Shown here in pieces: positions 32,946 through 42,687 of a DNA stretch of 64,000 bases. Position 1 is the stretch's first letter; each line of letters starts with the position of its first letter. Source of the DNA: Chloroflexota bacterium (GTDB lineage: Bacteria > Chloroflexota > Anaerolineae > Promineifilales > Promineifilaceae). The translations under genes and the position numbers were made by a program. The stretch is from assembly GCA_013112725.1 (NCBI GenBank), contig JABFFZ010000011.1, positions 1 through 64,000 of the forward strand, in the 5' to 3' direction. The notes beneath the pieces were generated by a model. It was not told the origin of the DNA, did not search any database, and saw only the letters and a list, made by a program, of their open reading frames with translations.

Positions 32946-35666
32946 GTGGCCCAACAACTGAAAGTTGACCCGGCAAAAGGACTGAGTACGGCCGAGGCAC
33001 AGCAGCGTTTACAACAATATGGCTCGAATAAGCTGGCGGGCAAAAAGAAAGAACCGGGCTGGCAGGCGTTTTTACGCCAGTATAAAGATTTTATGCAAAT
33101 CCTCCTGCTGGGCACGGCCGTGATCAATCAGGTGATCGTGGGCGAATGGGGTACCACCCTGGTGCTTGTAGGCCTGACCATCCTCAATGCGGTCATGGGG
33201 CTGAACCAGGAATCAAAGGCGGAAGCCAGCCTGTCGGCGCTGGAAAAGATGATGAAAAACATCGCCCGTGTGCGCCACGACGGGCAGGCCATTGAAATTG
33301 ACGCCGAAGAGCTGGTGCCGGGGGACATTGTGCTGATGGAGGCGGGCAATCGGGTGCCGGCCGACGGCCGTCCCTTTGTCACCGCCACCCTGGAAATTGA
33401 AGAAGCGGCGCTCACCGGCGAAAGCGTGGCTTCGTCCAAAGATTCGGAAACAATTACCAAAGACGAAGTGCCGTTGGGCGACCGGCACAATATGGCCTAT
33501 ATGAACACGGCCGTGACCCGTGGCCGCGGCGAAATGATGGTCACCACCGGCATGGCTACCGAAATGGGGCACATCGCCGACCTGCTCAATAAAACCGAAG
33601 CGGACAAAACTCCCCTGCAAAAGCAGTTAGATCGGCTGGTCATCATCATTGCCAGCATGGCCGGCATCACCTTCGTACTCATGATCATCCTGGGTTTGTC
33701 CCAGGGGCAGGAATTTGACGCCATTTTCCTGGCCGGTATCGCCCTGGCCATCTCCGCCATCCCCACTGGTATGCCCGCCGTTGTCACCACCATGTATTCG
33801 ATGGGTACGCGCGTCCTGGCCGGGCAAAACGCCATCGTCAAACGGCTGCCCTCGGTGGAGACGCTGGGTTCCGTTTCCGCCATTTGCTCCGACAAAACCG
33901 GCACGCTGACGCTGAACAAAATGACGGCCGTTGAATTTTCCATTCCCGGCCAAAATCGCTACCGCGTCACCGGCGAAGGGTACGGCACAGCCGGTGAACT
34001 GCAACTGACACGCGGTCTTCCGGCGGGGCAACCCTGGCAAAAAGGCACCACCCCCTACACCACCGAAGGGCAGATCAAGAGCGCCGGCGGCGCCAAAATT
34101 GACCTGGAACAGGTGATGCTGGCCATGGCCCTGTGCGCCGACGCCCGGCTGGATGGGGAAGCCCTCATCGGCGACCCTACCGAAGGCGCGTTGATTGTGC
34201 TGGCCGAGAAAGGCGGCGTCAGCGTGGATGACGCCCGCCAGATGTTCCCGCGTGTGGCTGAACTTCCCTTTGACTCTGATTACAAGTTTATGGCCACCTT
34301 CCACAACATGAAAAATGAACAGGGCCAGCCGGTGGTGCGCGCCTTTATCAAAGGCGCGCCCGATGTGTTGATTGACCGCGGCGGCTACTTCTGGCTGCCG
34401 GAAGGGGACGCAGTGGCCGTAACCGACGATAACCGCCACCTGGCGCTCCTGGAAAACGACCGCATGGCCGCCTCCGGCGAGCGGGTGATGGTGGGGGCGC
34501 GCAAAGATTTTGACCCGCAGACCTTTGACGCCAAAGCCAATCTGATTGAACTGATTAACGGCCTGACGCTGATGGCCATGGTGGGTATTGTGGACCCGCC
34601 ACGCGCCGAGGCGAGAGATGCCATTGCCAAATGCCACAGCGCCGGCATCCAGGTACGTATGATTACCGGCGACCACGCAGTTACGGCCGCCGCTATCGGA
34701 CACCAACTGGGTATCGAAGGCACAGCCCTTACCGGCGCGCAGTTTAAGGCCATGAGCGACGAACAGTTAATGAATGATTTGCCCAACATTGGCGTCATCA
34801 CCCGTGTGGCCCCGGAAGACAAAATTCGGCTGGTGGATTTGCTGCAACGCAAACAAAACATCGTGGCCATGACCGGCGATGGCGTGAACGACGCCCCCGC
34901 CTTGAAGAAGGCCGACATCGGCGTGGCCATGGGCATCACCGGCACGGAAGTGTCCAAAGAAGCGGCGGTGATGATATTGACGAACGATAACTTTGCTACG
35001 ATTGTGAAGGCGGTGGAGTACGGCCGTGCCATCTACGACAATCTGGCAAAATATATCCGCTTCCAAATGGGCATGCTCTCGGCCTTCATCATCAGCTATT
35101 TGGGCGCTTCACTGTTCTTCATTTTGGGCGGCGTCCCTTTTGCCACGCTGGTGGTGTTGTACGTTAACTTCCTCGTCCAGGTGCCCATTGCTATCGACTT
35201 GGGTTTTGACAAACCATCGCCGGGATTGATGGATCGCAAGCCACGGCCGTTGAGCCAGCCCGTCCTCTCTCGCTCCCAATGGATTCGCCTCATCCTGACC
35301 GGCGTTTTAATCGCCATTGGCACCCTGGCCGTGGAAATGACCTTTGAGGCCACCGACGCGGCGCTGGCAGCCACTATGGGCTTTGTGGTGTTTGGCCTGT
35401 TCAATATCTTCTTTGGCCTTAGCGCCCGCTCCGAATTTGGCACCGTCTTCATCCGCGAAACCTTAGCCGACCGACGGCAGTTGCAGTTGTACGGTTTGTC
35501 CCTGCTGTTTATCCTGTTGGCGACAGAGTTGAACTTCTTGCAGCGCATCCTGGGCACCATTTCCCTCAACGGCGAGCAATGGCTCATCTGCATCGCGGTG
35601 GCGCTGGCCTTGCTGTTGATTGACGAAGCGGTCAAGTTTATCTTACGCCGCCGGCATCAATCGTGA
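32946..35666 (+). CDS. P-type cation-transporting ATPase (P2-like)
   Basis: 906 residues from GTG 32946. A better-looking start, ATG 32893 with AGAGGAG, is one base out of frame; the ATPase frame upstream of 32946 still reads 'TDSQPKWYSLTPEAVAQQLK', so the original start was probably lost by a one-base indel. Core motifs are complete: TGES, phosphorylation site ICSDKTGTLT, 'KGAPD', 'MTGDGVNDAPALKKADIGVA'. TM4 reads PTGMPAV. Ten membrane helices as in SERCA/PMCA-type pumps; Ca2+, Na+ or K+ cannot be told apart here. Confidence 0.9.
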   Translation: MAQQLKVDPAKGLSTAEAQQRLQQYGSNKLAGKKKEPGWQAFLRQYKDFMQILLLGTAVINQVIVGEWGTTLVLVGLTILNAVMGLNQESKAEASLSALEKMMKNIARVRHDGQAIEIDAEELVPGDIVLMEAGNRVPADGRPFVTATLEIEEAALTGESVASSKDSETITKDEVPLGDRHNMAYMNTAVTRGRGEMMVTTGMATEMGHIADLLNKTEADKTPLQKQLDRLVIIIASMAGITFVLMIILGLSQGQEFDAIFLAGIALAISAIPTGMPAVVTTMYSMGTRVLAGQNAIVKRLPSVETLGSVSAICSDKTGTLTLNKMTAVEFSIPGQNRYRVTGEGYGTAGELQLTRGLPAGQPWQKGTTPYTTEGQIKSAGGAKIDLEQVMLAMALCADARLDGEALIGDPTEGALIVLAEKGGVSVDDARQMFPRVAELPFDSDYKFMATFHNMKNEQGQPVVRAFIKGAPDVLIDRGGYFWLPEGDAVAVTDDNRHLALLENDRMAASGERVMVGARKDFDPQTFDAKANLIELINGLTLMAMVGIVDPPRAEARDAIAKCHSAGIQVRMITGDHAVTAAAIGHQLGIEGTALTGAQFKAMSDEQLMNDLPNIGVITRVAPEDKIRLVDLLQRKQNIVAMTGDGVNDAPALKKADIGVAMGITGTEVSKEAAVMILTNDNFATIVKAVEYGRAIYDNLAKYIRFQMGMLSAFIISYLGASLFFILGGVPFATLVVLYVNFLVQVPIAIDLGFDKPSPGLMDRKPRPLSQPVLSRSQWIRLILTGVLIAIGTLAVEMTFEATDAALAATMGFVVFGLFNIFFGLSARSEFGTVFIRETLADRRQLQLYGLSLLFILLATELNFLQRILGTISLNGEQWLICIAVALALLLIDEAVKFILRRRHQS

Positions 35667-35716
35667 TGTGTGATGCGTGACCCATGATTGATTGGGGCAC
35701 GCATCACGCATCATCA
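35662..35716. repeat. Inverted repeat, GTGATGCGTGA family
   Basis: CGTGATGTGTGATGCGTGAC faces GGCACGCATCACGCATCATC immediately after the ATPase stop and upstream of the MFS gene. Confidence 0.85.
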
Positions 35717-35761
35717 CCAACTTAAAAACGAACTCTACAAATCCGAACGAGGTAATAACCT

Positions 35762-37395
35762 GTGACCAACAACCCCCAAGAAAAAACGGCAAGCTGGGCC
35801 GTCATCACCATGCTGGCGGCGGCGCAATTCATTATGGTTCTGGACACAACGGTGATGAATGTGTCCATCACGCAGGTCGCGGCCGACCTGAATACGACCG
35901 TCGTCGGTTTGCAGACGGCCATCACCATGTACACACTGGTCATGGCCGCCTTCATGCTGCTTGGCGGCAAGCTCGGCGACCGCTGGGGCGCTAAGCGCGC
36001 CTACATGGTCGGCCTGCTGGTCTATGGCGCAGGTTCGTTGACCACGGCGCTTTCGCCCACACTCGCCGTGCTGCTGGTGGGCTGGTCGTTTGTGGAAGGG
36101 TTTGGGGCTATCCTGGTCATCCCGGCCATTGCCGCCCTGACCGCCGCCACCTATTCGGGCCGCCAACGCGCCCTGGCCTATGGCATTCTGGGCGGGGTCA
36201 GCGGTGCGTCGGCGGCGCTTGGCCCGCTGATCGGCGGCTGGGTCACCGCCAACTACACCTGGCGCATCGTCTTTGCCGGGGAAACGGTGGTGGTGCTGAC
36301 GCTCATGCTGTTCTTGCGGCTGATTCCCACCACGCCAGGCCGCCAGGGGAAACTGGACACAACCGGCGCGGTTCTGTCGGCGGCCGGTCTGGGGATGGCC
36401 GTGTTTGGCATCCTCCGCTCCAGCCAATGGGGTTGGATTGCGCCCAGCGCCTCAGCGCCATTCACGCCGTTGGGGTTGTCGCCCGTTTTTTGGCTGATTA
36501 CCGTCGGCCTGGTACTGCTTGGCTTCTTTATGCGTCACGAGCAAGCCTTGATCGCGGCTGAAAAAGAGCCGCTGCTCGACGTGCGACTCTTGCAAATCCC
36601 GCCCCTGCGGGCCGGCCTGACAACCCTACTCTGCCAGCAGTTCATCATCATGAGTACCTTTTTTGTGCTCCCCCTCTATCTGCAAACGGTCTTGGGTTAC
36701 GATTCGCTGGAAACCGGCATTATTTTGCTTCCCTTATCCACATCGCTGTTCATATTTGCCCTGGGCGGGGCGCGGCTGTCGGCGCGTTACGCACCCCGGC
36801 GTATCGTGCTGGCCGGCCTGCTGGCCATGCTCAGCGGCGAAGTCTTGTTGATTGGGTTTACCGGCCCCAATCTGCGTTCGGCCGGTTTTGCCGTTGCCCT
36901 GGTGTTGGTTGGCGCCGGTTTGGGGCTGCTGGCCTCTCAATTGGGGAATGTGATCATGTCTTCTGTTCCCGCGCAGCGGGGCAGCGAAGCAGGTGGCCTG
37001 CAAGGGACGGCGCAAAATCTAGGGCCTCGTTGGGCACGGCGCTCATTGGCTCGATCCTGATCGCCTCATTGGTTACCAACTTCCAGAAGGCAGTCATAAC
37101 CGATCCGGCGCTGGCGGCCATTGCGCCAGAACTGGCGGCCCAGGCGGAGCATAACGCCAACTTTGTGAGCGTGGCGGAAGTGACGCTGGCGGCCGAGGCA
37201 GCCGGGTTGAGTGATGCGGAGGTGGCGGCTATCACTACACAATATGCCGAGGCGCAGATCACGGCGCTGAAATCGGCGTTTGCGGCCATTGCTTTGTTTG
37301 CCCTGCTGGCGCTGTGGTATGTGCAAAAGCTGCCGGCTATGGCCGTGGGCGAGCCGCCAGAGGCCACTGTTTCCCACCCGGCAGCCAGCGGATAA
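35762..37395 (+). pseudogene. DHA2-type MFS drug exporter with one frameshift
   Basis: GTG 35762 starts a 14-helix EmrB/QacA-like carrier: 'MVLDTTVMNVSITQVAADLN' (motif D1-like), 'LLGGKLGDRWGAKRAYMVG' (motif A), 'LGPLIGGWVTANYTWRIVF' (motif C). Near 37022 the run CTAGGGCC lacks one G; the frame then changes from 'GLQGTAQNLG' to 'ASLGTALIGSILIASLVTNF' (37030-37395), the normal last helix region. As read, the first part runs into 'PRWARRSLARS' and stops at 37060. The last two helices are detached. Confidence 0.82.
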
Positions 37396-37404
37396 TGCGT
37401 TTTC

Positions 37405-37437
37405 AGAAGCTCAACTTTTGGGAAAAGTTGAGCTTCT
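37405..37437. terminator. Stem-loop between convergent MFS and acylase genes
   Basis: AGAAGCTCAACTTTT - GGG - AAAAGTTGAGCTTCT, 15-bp perfect stem with TTT at the inner end, placed between two convergent stops and overlapping the acylase stop codon. Confidence 0.75.
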
Positions 37438-39619
37438 AATCTCCCGGCCGGTATTCCCGTTCCAGGTGGGCGCGGATGTCGGCTTCGGTCAGCCAGACAG
37501 GTTTGAGTTGGCGGTTGGCAAAGAGGGGGGCCTGGTCGGCGTAATGGGGCGATTCAGGGTGGGAGGTGGCGCTGCCAAACTGGTGGATGCTCTGGGAGGT
37601 GAGACGGCCGTCCCCATCCCACTGCACCAGCATCACATAAGAATCGCCGACAAAACCGTGTAAACGGCCGTCCTCTTGCAACTGCCCATATACCGCATGA
37701 ATAATATCCGGGCCGCCACCCATGCCCACGTCCACACTGCCGCGCACCAGCCGGTTCACCTCCTGCCAGGGCACAGCTACCCGGCCAAAATGTGTCACCA
37801 GCCAATCCACCGCCTGCAAAAAAGCGTCCTGGGCCACAGCCAATGGAATCTCCGTGCCCACCAGCCGTGATGGGTTCAAATCCACCGCGTCGGATTGGTT
37901 GAGATAGTAGAAGGTCATCACGATGACGGCCGTCGCCTCACTCTCCGGCGTCGCTTGCAAATCCCAATCGGCTAACAGGTCGGCGGCAGCGGCCACGTTT
38001 TCATCGCCCGCCGGCGGATTGGCCGCCAACATTTCCGCCACCCGCGCCACATCTGATTCGGGATGGTAGCCCATGTTGTACTTGATGGTGTTGAATTCTT
38101 CCGGCGTAATCGCCTGGTCAGCCGTAAATAAATCCAGCAGTTGCAGCGCCCGGTTGGTCATAAAATTCTCAATGCCAAATACCGGCGAATAATCGACCGC
38201 TGCCGGATTTTCCGGGCCGATAGTTGTTTGAAAGGGGGTGCTGTTGGCGTTTTGCACAAAACCGGACGCCGGGTTCAACACCTGCGGCAGGTCGTCAAAG
38301 GGTAGATACGCTGTCCATAGCGTTTCCGACGTATTGCCGGGCAAAATGCCCCGCCAATCATACCCCTCCGCGCGCAGTGGTAGTCTGGCGTTGTAAACGT
38401 AATAGATATTGCCGTCTGCGTCGGCATAACCGGTGTTGAACATGGGCAGGCCGCCCTCACGCATAGCTGTCTGCCATTCGGCAAAATTCGTCGCCTTGTT
38501 CATATGGCGGAACTGGGTGAGCAGGTTCACATCACCCATGCTGGCGTAACGCAAGGCATACGTGCCATGATCCTGTCGCACGGTTGGCCCATACACCGAC
38601 CACAACGTCTCCTGCCGCACGGGGATGACTAGCCGCCCCACAATTTGCACCCACAGCGTCACCTGGCGCACGTCCAAATCCAACCATTCGCCATCAAAGC
38701 GGTACTGGTCGGGGTTGTCCGGGTTGATTTCCAGCCGGTAGGTATCTACCAAATCCGGGTGATTGACGGTGAATGACCAGCCGAGATGCTCGTTGTGCCC
38801 CAAAATGACCAGCGGCGAACCGGGAAATAGGCCGCCGATCACGTTCAGCCCCTCTTGGCTGTGGAGATGGGCTTCGTACCAGGCGGCGGGGCCGCTCCAG
38901 GGTTGATGGGAGTTGATGGCCAGGAGCGTTTCGCCATTGGCCGAACGCGCCGGGCTGATGGCAAAAACGTTGGAGCCGTAGGCCGTGTCTACACAAACGG
39001 GTGGCAGCAGACAACTGGACGACCCACTTGGGGCATCTTCTGGTGGCCCGGCAAAGAGGTTGCCAACGGCCGTGTCCAGCCCAAAAAAGACCGGCACCAC
39101 CAGCATATTGGCCGCCGCTATATCTTCGCCGGTCAGGGGGAACAGGTCGGCCGTCAGCACTTCCGCCTCGTGCAAAGAGGCGTAATGGTTAATACCGTCG
39201 GCGTAGGCCTGCAAAATGGCGCGGTCTTCGGGGGCAATGGTGGCATAATGGGCGTTTACGGTGTCCCAAATGCGCAGCAGGTGGACGAAGTAGTCAATGG
39301 GGGCAGCGTCACGGCCGTGAACCCGCCCCGCCAGTTGGTTTGCCGCCAGCAGCGTGTCCTGAATCGTCACAAAATCATCTTCGGCGTGGGCATAGGCCAG
39401 GCCGTAAGCGGCATCGGCGTCCGTCTGGCCGAAGATGTGGGGCACGCCCCACTCGTCGCGCAAGATGGTGGCGTCATACGCGCCCGGCGGCGGCGCGATG
39501 TCGTCCAGGTTGATCACAAACGGCCACACGCCCTGCGGCCAAAAAATGTATGCCGCCGCCACCACCAGCACCCCCACCACCCCCACCAATCCCTTTTGCC
39601 ACCATTTCCATCCCTTCAT
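37436..39619 (-). CDS. Penicillin acylase-family Ntn hydrolase
   Basis: 727 residues from ATG 39619 (GAGGAGG upstream); a longer in-frame start at 39694 lies in an inverted repeat and is rejected. N-terminal membrane anchor or signal (about 9-27, 'GLVGVVGVLVVAAAYIFW'), then the alpha chain ('DEWGVPHIFGQTDADAAYGL', 'AYADGIN'), a predicted autocleavage site before the nucleophile Ser in YGSNVFAISP, and beta-chain motifs 'INSHQPWSGPAAWYEAHL', 'GHNEHLGWSFTVNHPD'. Hydrolyses amide bonds, e.g. of beta-lactams or N-acyl-homoserine lactones; substrate unknown. Works outside the cytoplasm. Confidence 0.92.
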   Translation of the reverse strand: MKGWKWWQKGLVGVVGVLVVAAAYIFWPQGVWPFVINLDDIAPPPGAYDATILRDEWGVPHIFGQTDADAAYGLAYAHAEDDFVTIQDTLLAANQLAGRVHGRDAAPIDYFVHLLRIWDTVNAHYATIAPEDRAILQAYADGINHYASLHEAEVLTADLFPLTGEDIAAANMLVVPVFFGLDTAVGNLFAGPPEDAPSGSSSCLLPPVCVDTAYGSNVFAISPARSANGETLLAINSHQPWSGPAAWYEAHLHSQEGLNVIGGLFPGSPLVILGHNEHLGWSFTVNHPDLVDTYRLEINPDNPDQYRFDGEWLDLDVRQVTLWVQIVGRLVIPVRQETLWSVYGPTVRQDHGTYALRYASMGDVNLLTQFRHMNKATNFAEWQTAMREGGLPMFNTGYADADGNIYYVYNARLPLRAEGYDWRGILPGNTSETLWTAYLPFDDLPQVLNPASGFVQNANSTPFQTTIGPENPAAVDYSPVFGIENFMTNRALQLLDLFTADQAITPEEFNTIKYNMGYHPESDVARVAEMLAANPPAGDENVAAAADLLADWDLQATPESEATAVIVMTFYYLNQSDAVDLNPSRLVGTEIPLAVAQDAFLQAVDWLVTHFGRVAVPWQEVNRLVRGSVDVGMGGGPDIIHAVYGQLQEDGRLHGFVGDSYVMLVQWDGDGRLTSQSIHQFGSATSHPESPHYADQAPLFANRQLKPVWLTEADIRAHLEREYRPGD

Positions 39620-39638
39620 AACATCCTCCTCGTTTGTG

Positions 39639-39691
39639 TTCGTAGTAGGCGATTTATCGCCTTTTGACGGCGATAAATCGGCTACTACAAA
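39639..39691. repeat. Inverted repeat, TAGTAGGCGATTTATCGCC family
   Basis: GTTCGTAGTAGGCGATTTAT-CGCC faces GGCGATAAATCGGCTACTAC upstream of the acylase start. Confidence 0.9.
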
Positions 39692-39698
39692 CATTATA

Positions 39699-42176
39699 CT
39701 AGATTACGATATTCACCAGCCGCCCCGGCACGACGATGATGTTATGGGGGATACGGCCGTTCACGTACCGCTGTGCCTGATTCACCGCCAGTTGCCGGAT
39801 TTCCGCCTCGGCCATATCGGCAGGGATGGTGATGTGGTCGCGCACTTTGCCGTTAATTTGTACAGCCAGGCGCACGGCCACGGCCGTGGTCAGCGCCTCG
39901 TCATAGCTGGGCCAGCTTTGCCGGTGGATGGAGTCCGTGTACCCCCACACCGTTTGCCAGGCTTCTTCGGTGATGAAGGGGGCGAAGGGGGCCAGCAGGA
40001 TGGCAAAACTCTCCAGTGCCGCCTGCCATTGGCCGGCGGGCACATCCCGGTGATCGTGCAGGTAATTCAGGTATTCCATCAGGGCAGCTACGGCCGTGTT
40101 AAACCGATACCCTTCTATATCGGCCGTCACCCGCTTAATCACCCGATGCCTTTCTCTCTCAAACTCTTCACTCTCTTTGCCACTTTGCGCCTTTGCGTCA
40201 AAACCAGAGTGTGCCAGCCGCCAGAAGCGATCCAGGAAGCGCGTTATACCCCGAATACCCACATCGTCCCAGATCACATCGGCGTCAAACGGCCCTAGGA
40301 AAACCACATACAGCCGCAGCGCGTCCGTGCCATGCCGGGCAATCACCTCATCTGGCGTGACCACATTGCCCTTTGATTTAGACATCTTCTGCCTATCCAC
40401 CGCCGAGTGCAGCATCCCCTGGTTTTTCAGTTCGCTGAACGGCTCCACAAAATCAATCAGACCGGCGTCGGCCATCACCTTCGTCCAGAAGCGGGCATAC
40501 AGCAGGTGCATAACGGCTTGTTCCGCGCCGCCGATGTAGGTGTCTACGGGCAGCCAGCGGGCCGCTGCTTCCGGGTCAAACGGCCGTGCCGCCTCATGCG
40601 GGCTGGCAAAACGCAGAAAGTACCAGGAGGAGCAGGCAAAACCGTCCATCGTATCCGTTTCCCGCTGCGCCGCGCCGCCGCACTGCGGGCAGGTGGTATT
40701 CACCCATTCAGACACACGCGCCAGAGGGGAACGGCCGTCGCCCGCCGGGGCAAAATCAGCCATCTCCGGCAGCCGCACGGGCAGGTCAGCTGCGGGCGCC
40801 GCCACCGGCCCACAGGTTGAGCAATGGATGATGGGAATAGGCGCACCCCAATACCGCTGCCGGGAAATCAGCCAGTCGCGCAGCCGGTACGTCACCTGTG
40901 GCCGCCCCTTGCCCTGCGCGGACAGGTCGGCCGTGATGGCCGTTATGGCCGCAGCCGAATCCATGCCGGTGTAGGGGCCGGAATTGACCAGACGGCCGTA
41001 ACCCGTGAAACACGCTGTCTCATCCGGCCCCGTTTCATCTGGATTAACCACATTCACTATGCGCAGGTTGTAGGTTTGAGCAAAGGCAAAGTCGCGCTCG
41101 TCGTGCGCCGGGACGCCCATGACCGCGCCGCTGCCATAGCCCGGCAGCACGTAATCGGCCACCCAAATGGGGATTGGCTCGTCGGTGAAGGGGTGGCGCG
41201 CATATAGGCCGGTGAAGACGCCGGTTTTGGCGCGTTCGGTGGACTGGCGTTCGATCTCACTCAGGCGGCGGGTGGATTGGATGTAGTTGGCGACGCCTGC
41301 ACTGAGCGCAGCCGAAGTGGCCGTGCGCTGCGCCTCTGTCCCAATCTCCCTTACAAGTGGATGCTCCGGGGCCAGCGCCAGGAAGGTCACGCCAAACAGG
41401 GTATCGGGCCGGGTAGTGAAGGTGATAATCTCGTAGACATCCGATGTCTTGGGGACATCGGAGGTCTCGACGGTGAACAATACCTCCGCCCCTTCGGAAC
41501 GGCCGATCCAATTGCGCTGCATCGTTTTGATGCGCTCCGGCCAATTCACCGTGTCCAGGTCGGCAATCAGCCGGTCAGCGTAGGCGGTGATTTTGAAGTG
41601 CCACTGCATCAGGTCCCGTTTGCTCACCGGGGAATCACAGCGCCAGCAACGGCCGTGTTCCACCTGCTCATTCGCCAGAATCGTCTGGCATTGGTCGCAC
41701 CACCACTGGCTGCTCATAGCCTGGTAAGCCAGCCCACGCTTGAACAGCAGCAGGAAAAACCATTGCGTCCAGCGGTAATAGTCAGGGTCGGTGGAGTTAA
41801 TCTCCCGTGACCAGTCGTAGGAACACTCGACCAGTTGCATTTGCCGTTTGTAATTGGCGGCAAATTGGGCCGTACTTTCGCGGGGGTGGATGTGATGGGC
41901 AATGGCGTAGTTTTCGGCCGGCAGGCCAAAGGCGTCCCAGCCCATGGGGTGCAGCACGTTATAGCCGGTCATGCGCTTGTAGCGGGCGGCAATGCAAGAG
42001 GGCACATAGTTGCGGCAGTGGCCGACGGACAGCCCTTCGCCAGAGGGATAGGGGAAATAATCCAGAATGGTGTAGTTGGGTTTTTGGGGGTCTTCGCCTG
42101 TTTTGTACAGGTCAATGGCCTGCCAATAGGGTCGCCATTTGTTTTCAATGGTGTGAAAGTCGTATTTTTTGTTCAT
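39699..42176 (-). CDS. leuS: Leucyl-tRNA synthetase
   Basis: 825 residues, bacterial length. HIGH-equivalent 'YPSGEGLSVGHCRNYVP' (about 43-59), zinc-like CxxC pairs ('CDQCQTIL', 'CWRCDSP'), CP1 editing domain ('TTRPDTLFGVTFLALAPEHP', 'GSGAVMGVPAHDERDFAFA'), KMSKS in 'DRQKMSKSKGNVV', and a C-terminal tail 'INGKVRDHITIPADMAEAEI'. Charges tRNA-Leu. A short repeat-like stretch ('ATSAALSAGVA', 41295-41319) is inserted in the editing domain without breaking the frame. The leader is long and carries a terminator and a Leu-rich ORF. Confidence 0.97.
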   Translation of the reverse strand: MNKKYDFHTIENKWRPYWQAIDLYKTGEDPQKPNYTILDYFPYPSGEGLSVGHCRNYVPSCIAARYKRMTGYNVLHPMGWDAFGLPAENYAIAHHIHPRESTAQFAANYKRQMQLVECSYDWSREINSTDPDYYRWTQWFFLLLFKRGLAYQAMSSQWWCDQCQTILANEQVEHGRCWRCDSPVSKRDLMQWHFKITAYADRLIADLDTVNWPERIKTMQRNWIGRSEGAEVLFTVETSDVPKTSDVYEIITFTTRPDTLFGVTFLALAPEHPLVREIGTEAQRTATSAALSAGVANYIQSTRRLSEIERQSTERAKTGVFTGLYARHPFTDEPIPIWVADYVLPGYGSGAVMGVPAHDERDFAFAQTYNLRIVNVVNPDETGPDETACFTGYGRLVNSGPYTGMDSAAAITAITADLSAQGKGRPQVTYRLRDWLISRQRYWGAPIPIIHCSTCGPVAAPAADLPVRLPEMADFAPAGDGRSPLARVSEWVNTTCPQCGGAAQRETDTMDGFACSSWYFLRFASPHEAARPFDPEAAARWLPVDTYIGGAEQAVMHLLYARFWTKVMADAGLIDFVEPFSELKNQGMLHSAVDRQKMSKSKGNVVTPDEVIARHGTDALRLYVVFLGPFDADVIWDDVGIRGITRFLDRFWRLAHSGFDAKAQSGKESEEFERERHRVIKRVTADIEGYRFNTAVAALMEYLNYLHDHRDVPAGQWQAALESFAILLAPFAPFITEEAWQTVWGYTDSIHRQSWPSYDEALTTAVAVRLAVQINGKVRDHITIPADMAEAEIRQLAVNQAQRYVNGRIPHNIIVVPGRLVNIVI

Positions 42177-42194
42177 GTCAGGTTCCTCGTCTTT

Positions 42195-42398
42195 TATCGG
42201 TAATCAGTAAACGGTAATCGGTAATCGGTAGTTGAGAGCGCCCGACGCCGGACGGCCGTAACCAACGGCCGTCCCCGCCGGGCGATCTAAGACGAGAAAT
42301 TGCGCAGTTGAAATCAGATACCACATGATATGTGATTGAGAGATTGGGAGATTAGGAGACTGAATAATCTCTCAGTCACTTAATCTCTCAATCTCCAA
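42195..42398. repeat. Stacked repeats in the leuS leader
   Basis: 42195-42230 holds one arm of the GGTAATCGG family next to the leuS start. 42335-42398 is an inverted repeat of the AGATTGGGAGATTAGG type facing CTTAATCTCTCAATCTCC. Between them lie two ACGGCCGT copies in a GC-rich dyad (about 42240-42285). Confidence 0.7.
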
Positions 42399-42400
42399 AT

Positions 42401-42432
42401 AAAAAAGCCACAGGGCCGGAGCGCCTGTGGCT
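42401..42432 (-). terminator. Intrinsic terminator inside the leuS leader
   Basis: On the minus strand AGCCACAGG - CGCTCCGGC - CCTGTGGCT is followed by TTTTTTATTT. There is no minus-strand gene upstream for it to end, because the next gene to the right is divergent; it therefore lies in the 5' leader of leuS and is a candidate attenuator. Confidence 0.85.
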
Positions 42433-42458
42433 TATTAAACGAGTGAAAAAGGAGTATA

Positions 42459-42572
42459 TTAAGCCGACCTGGGTGAATTGCTCCAGCAGCTGCGCCAGCA
42501 GCCGTTATCTGTGCCGGGTAATAAGAGGCCAGATAAGAAAAGGGATTTGTGGTCAGCTAACAATTGTTTCAT
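42459..42572 (-). CDS. Putative Leu-rich leader peptide of leuS
   Basis: 37 codons from ATG 42572 to TAA 42459-42461, just upstream of the attenuator. The N-terminal half is MKQLLADHKSLFLSGLLLPG, with 7 Leu in 18 residues including a Leu-Leu-Leu run, as expected if ribosome stalling under Leu-tRNA shortage controls the terminator. No strong Shine-Dalgarno is visible and I could not define an antiterminator, so this is a hypothesis. Confidence 0.4.
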   Translation of the reverse strand: MKQLLADHKSLFLSGLLLPGTDNGCWRSCWSNSPRSA

Positions 42573-42619
42573 GATAATTAACCGAATCTGCAACCATGCC
42601 TGATTGCCAACGTAGCAGG

Positions 42620-42648
42620 AGGGTAGCACAGAGAAATTGGAGCGTCAA
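42620..42648 (-). promoter_or_regulatory. Candidate leuS promoter
   Basis: Minus-strand TTGACG (42643-42648), 17-nt spacer, TACCCT (42620-42625). Transcription would start near 42613 and include the leader ORF and attenuator. Confidence 0.5.
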
Positions 42649-42687
42649 GCCCCATTTCCGGCTAAAATCCAACAAGGTGATATTCTT

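Noticed and set aside
42177..42600. T-box riboswitch upstream of leuS
   Set aside because: No recognisable AGGGUGGNACCGCG T-box sequence before the terminator; the Leu-rich ORF is the better, still weak, idea.
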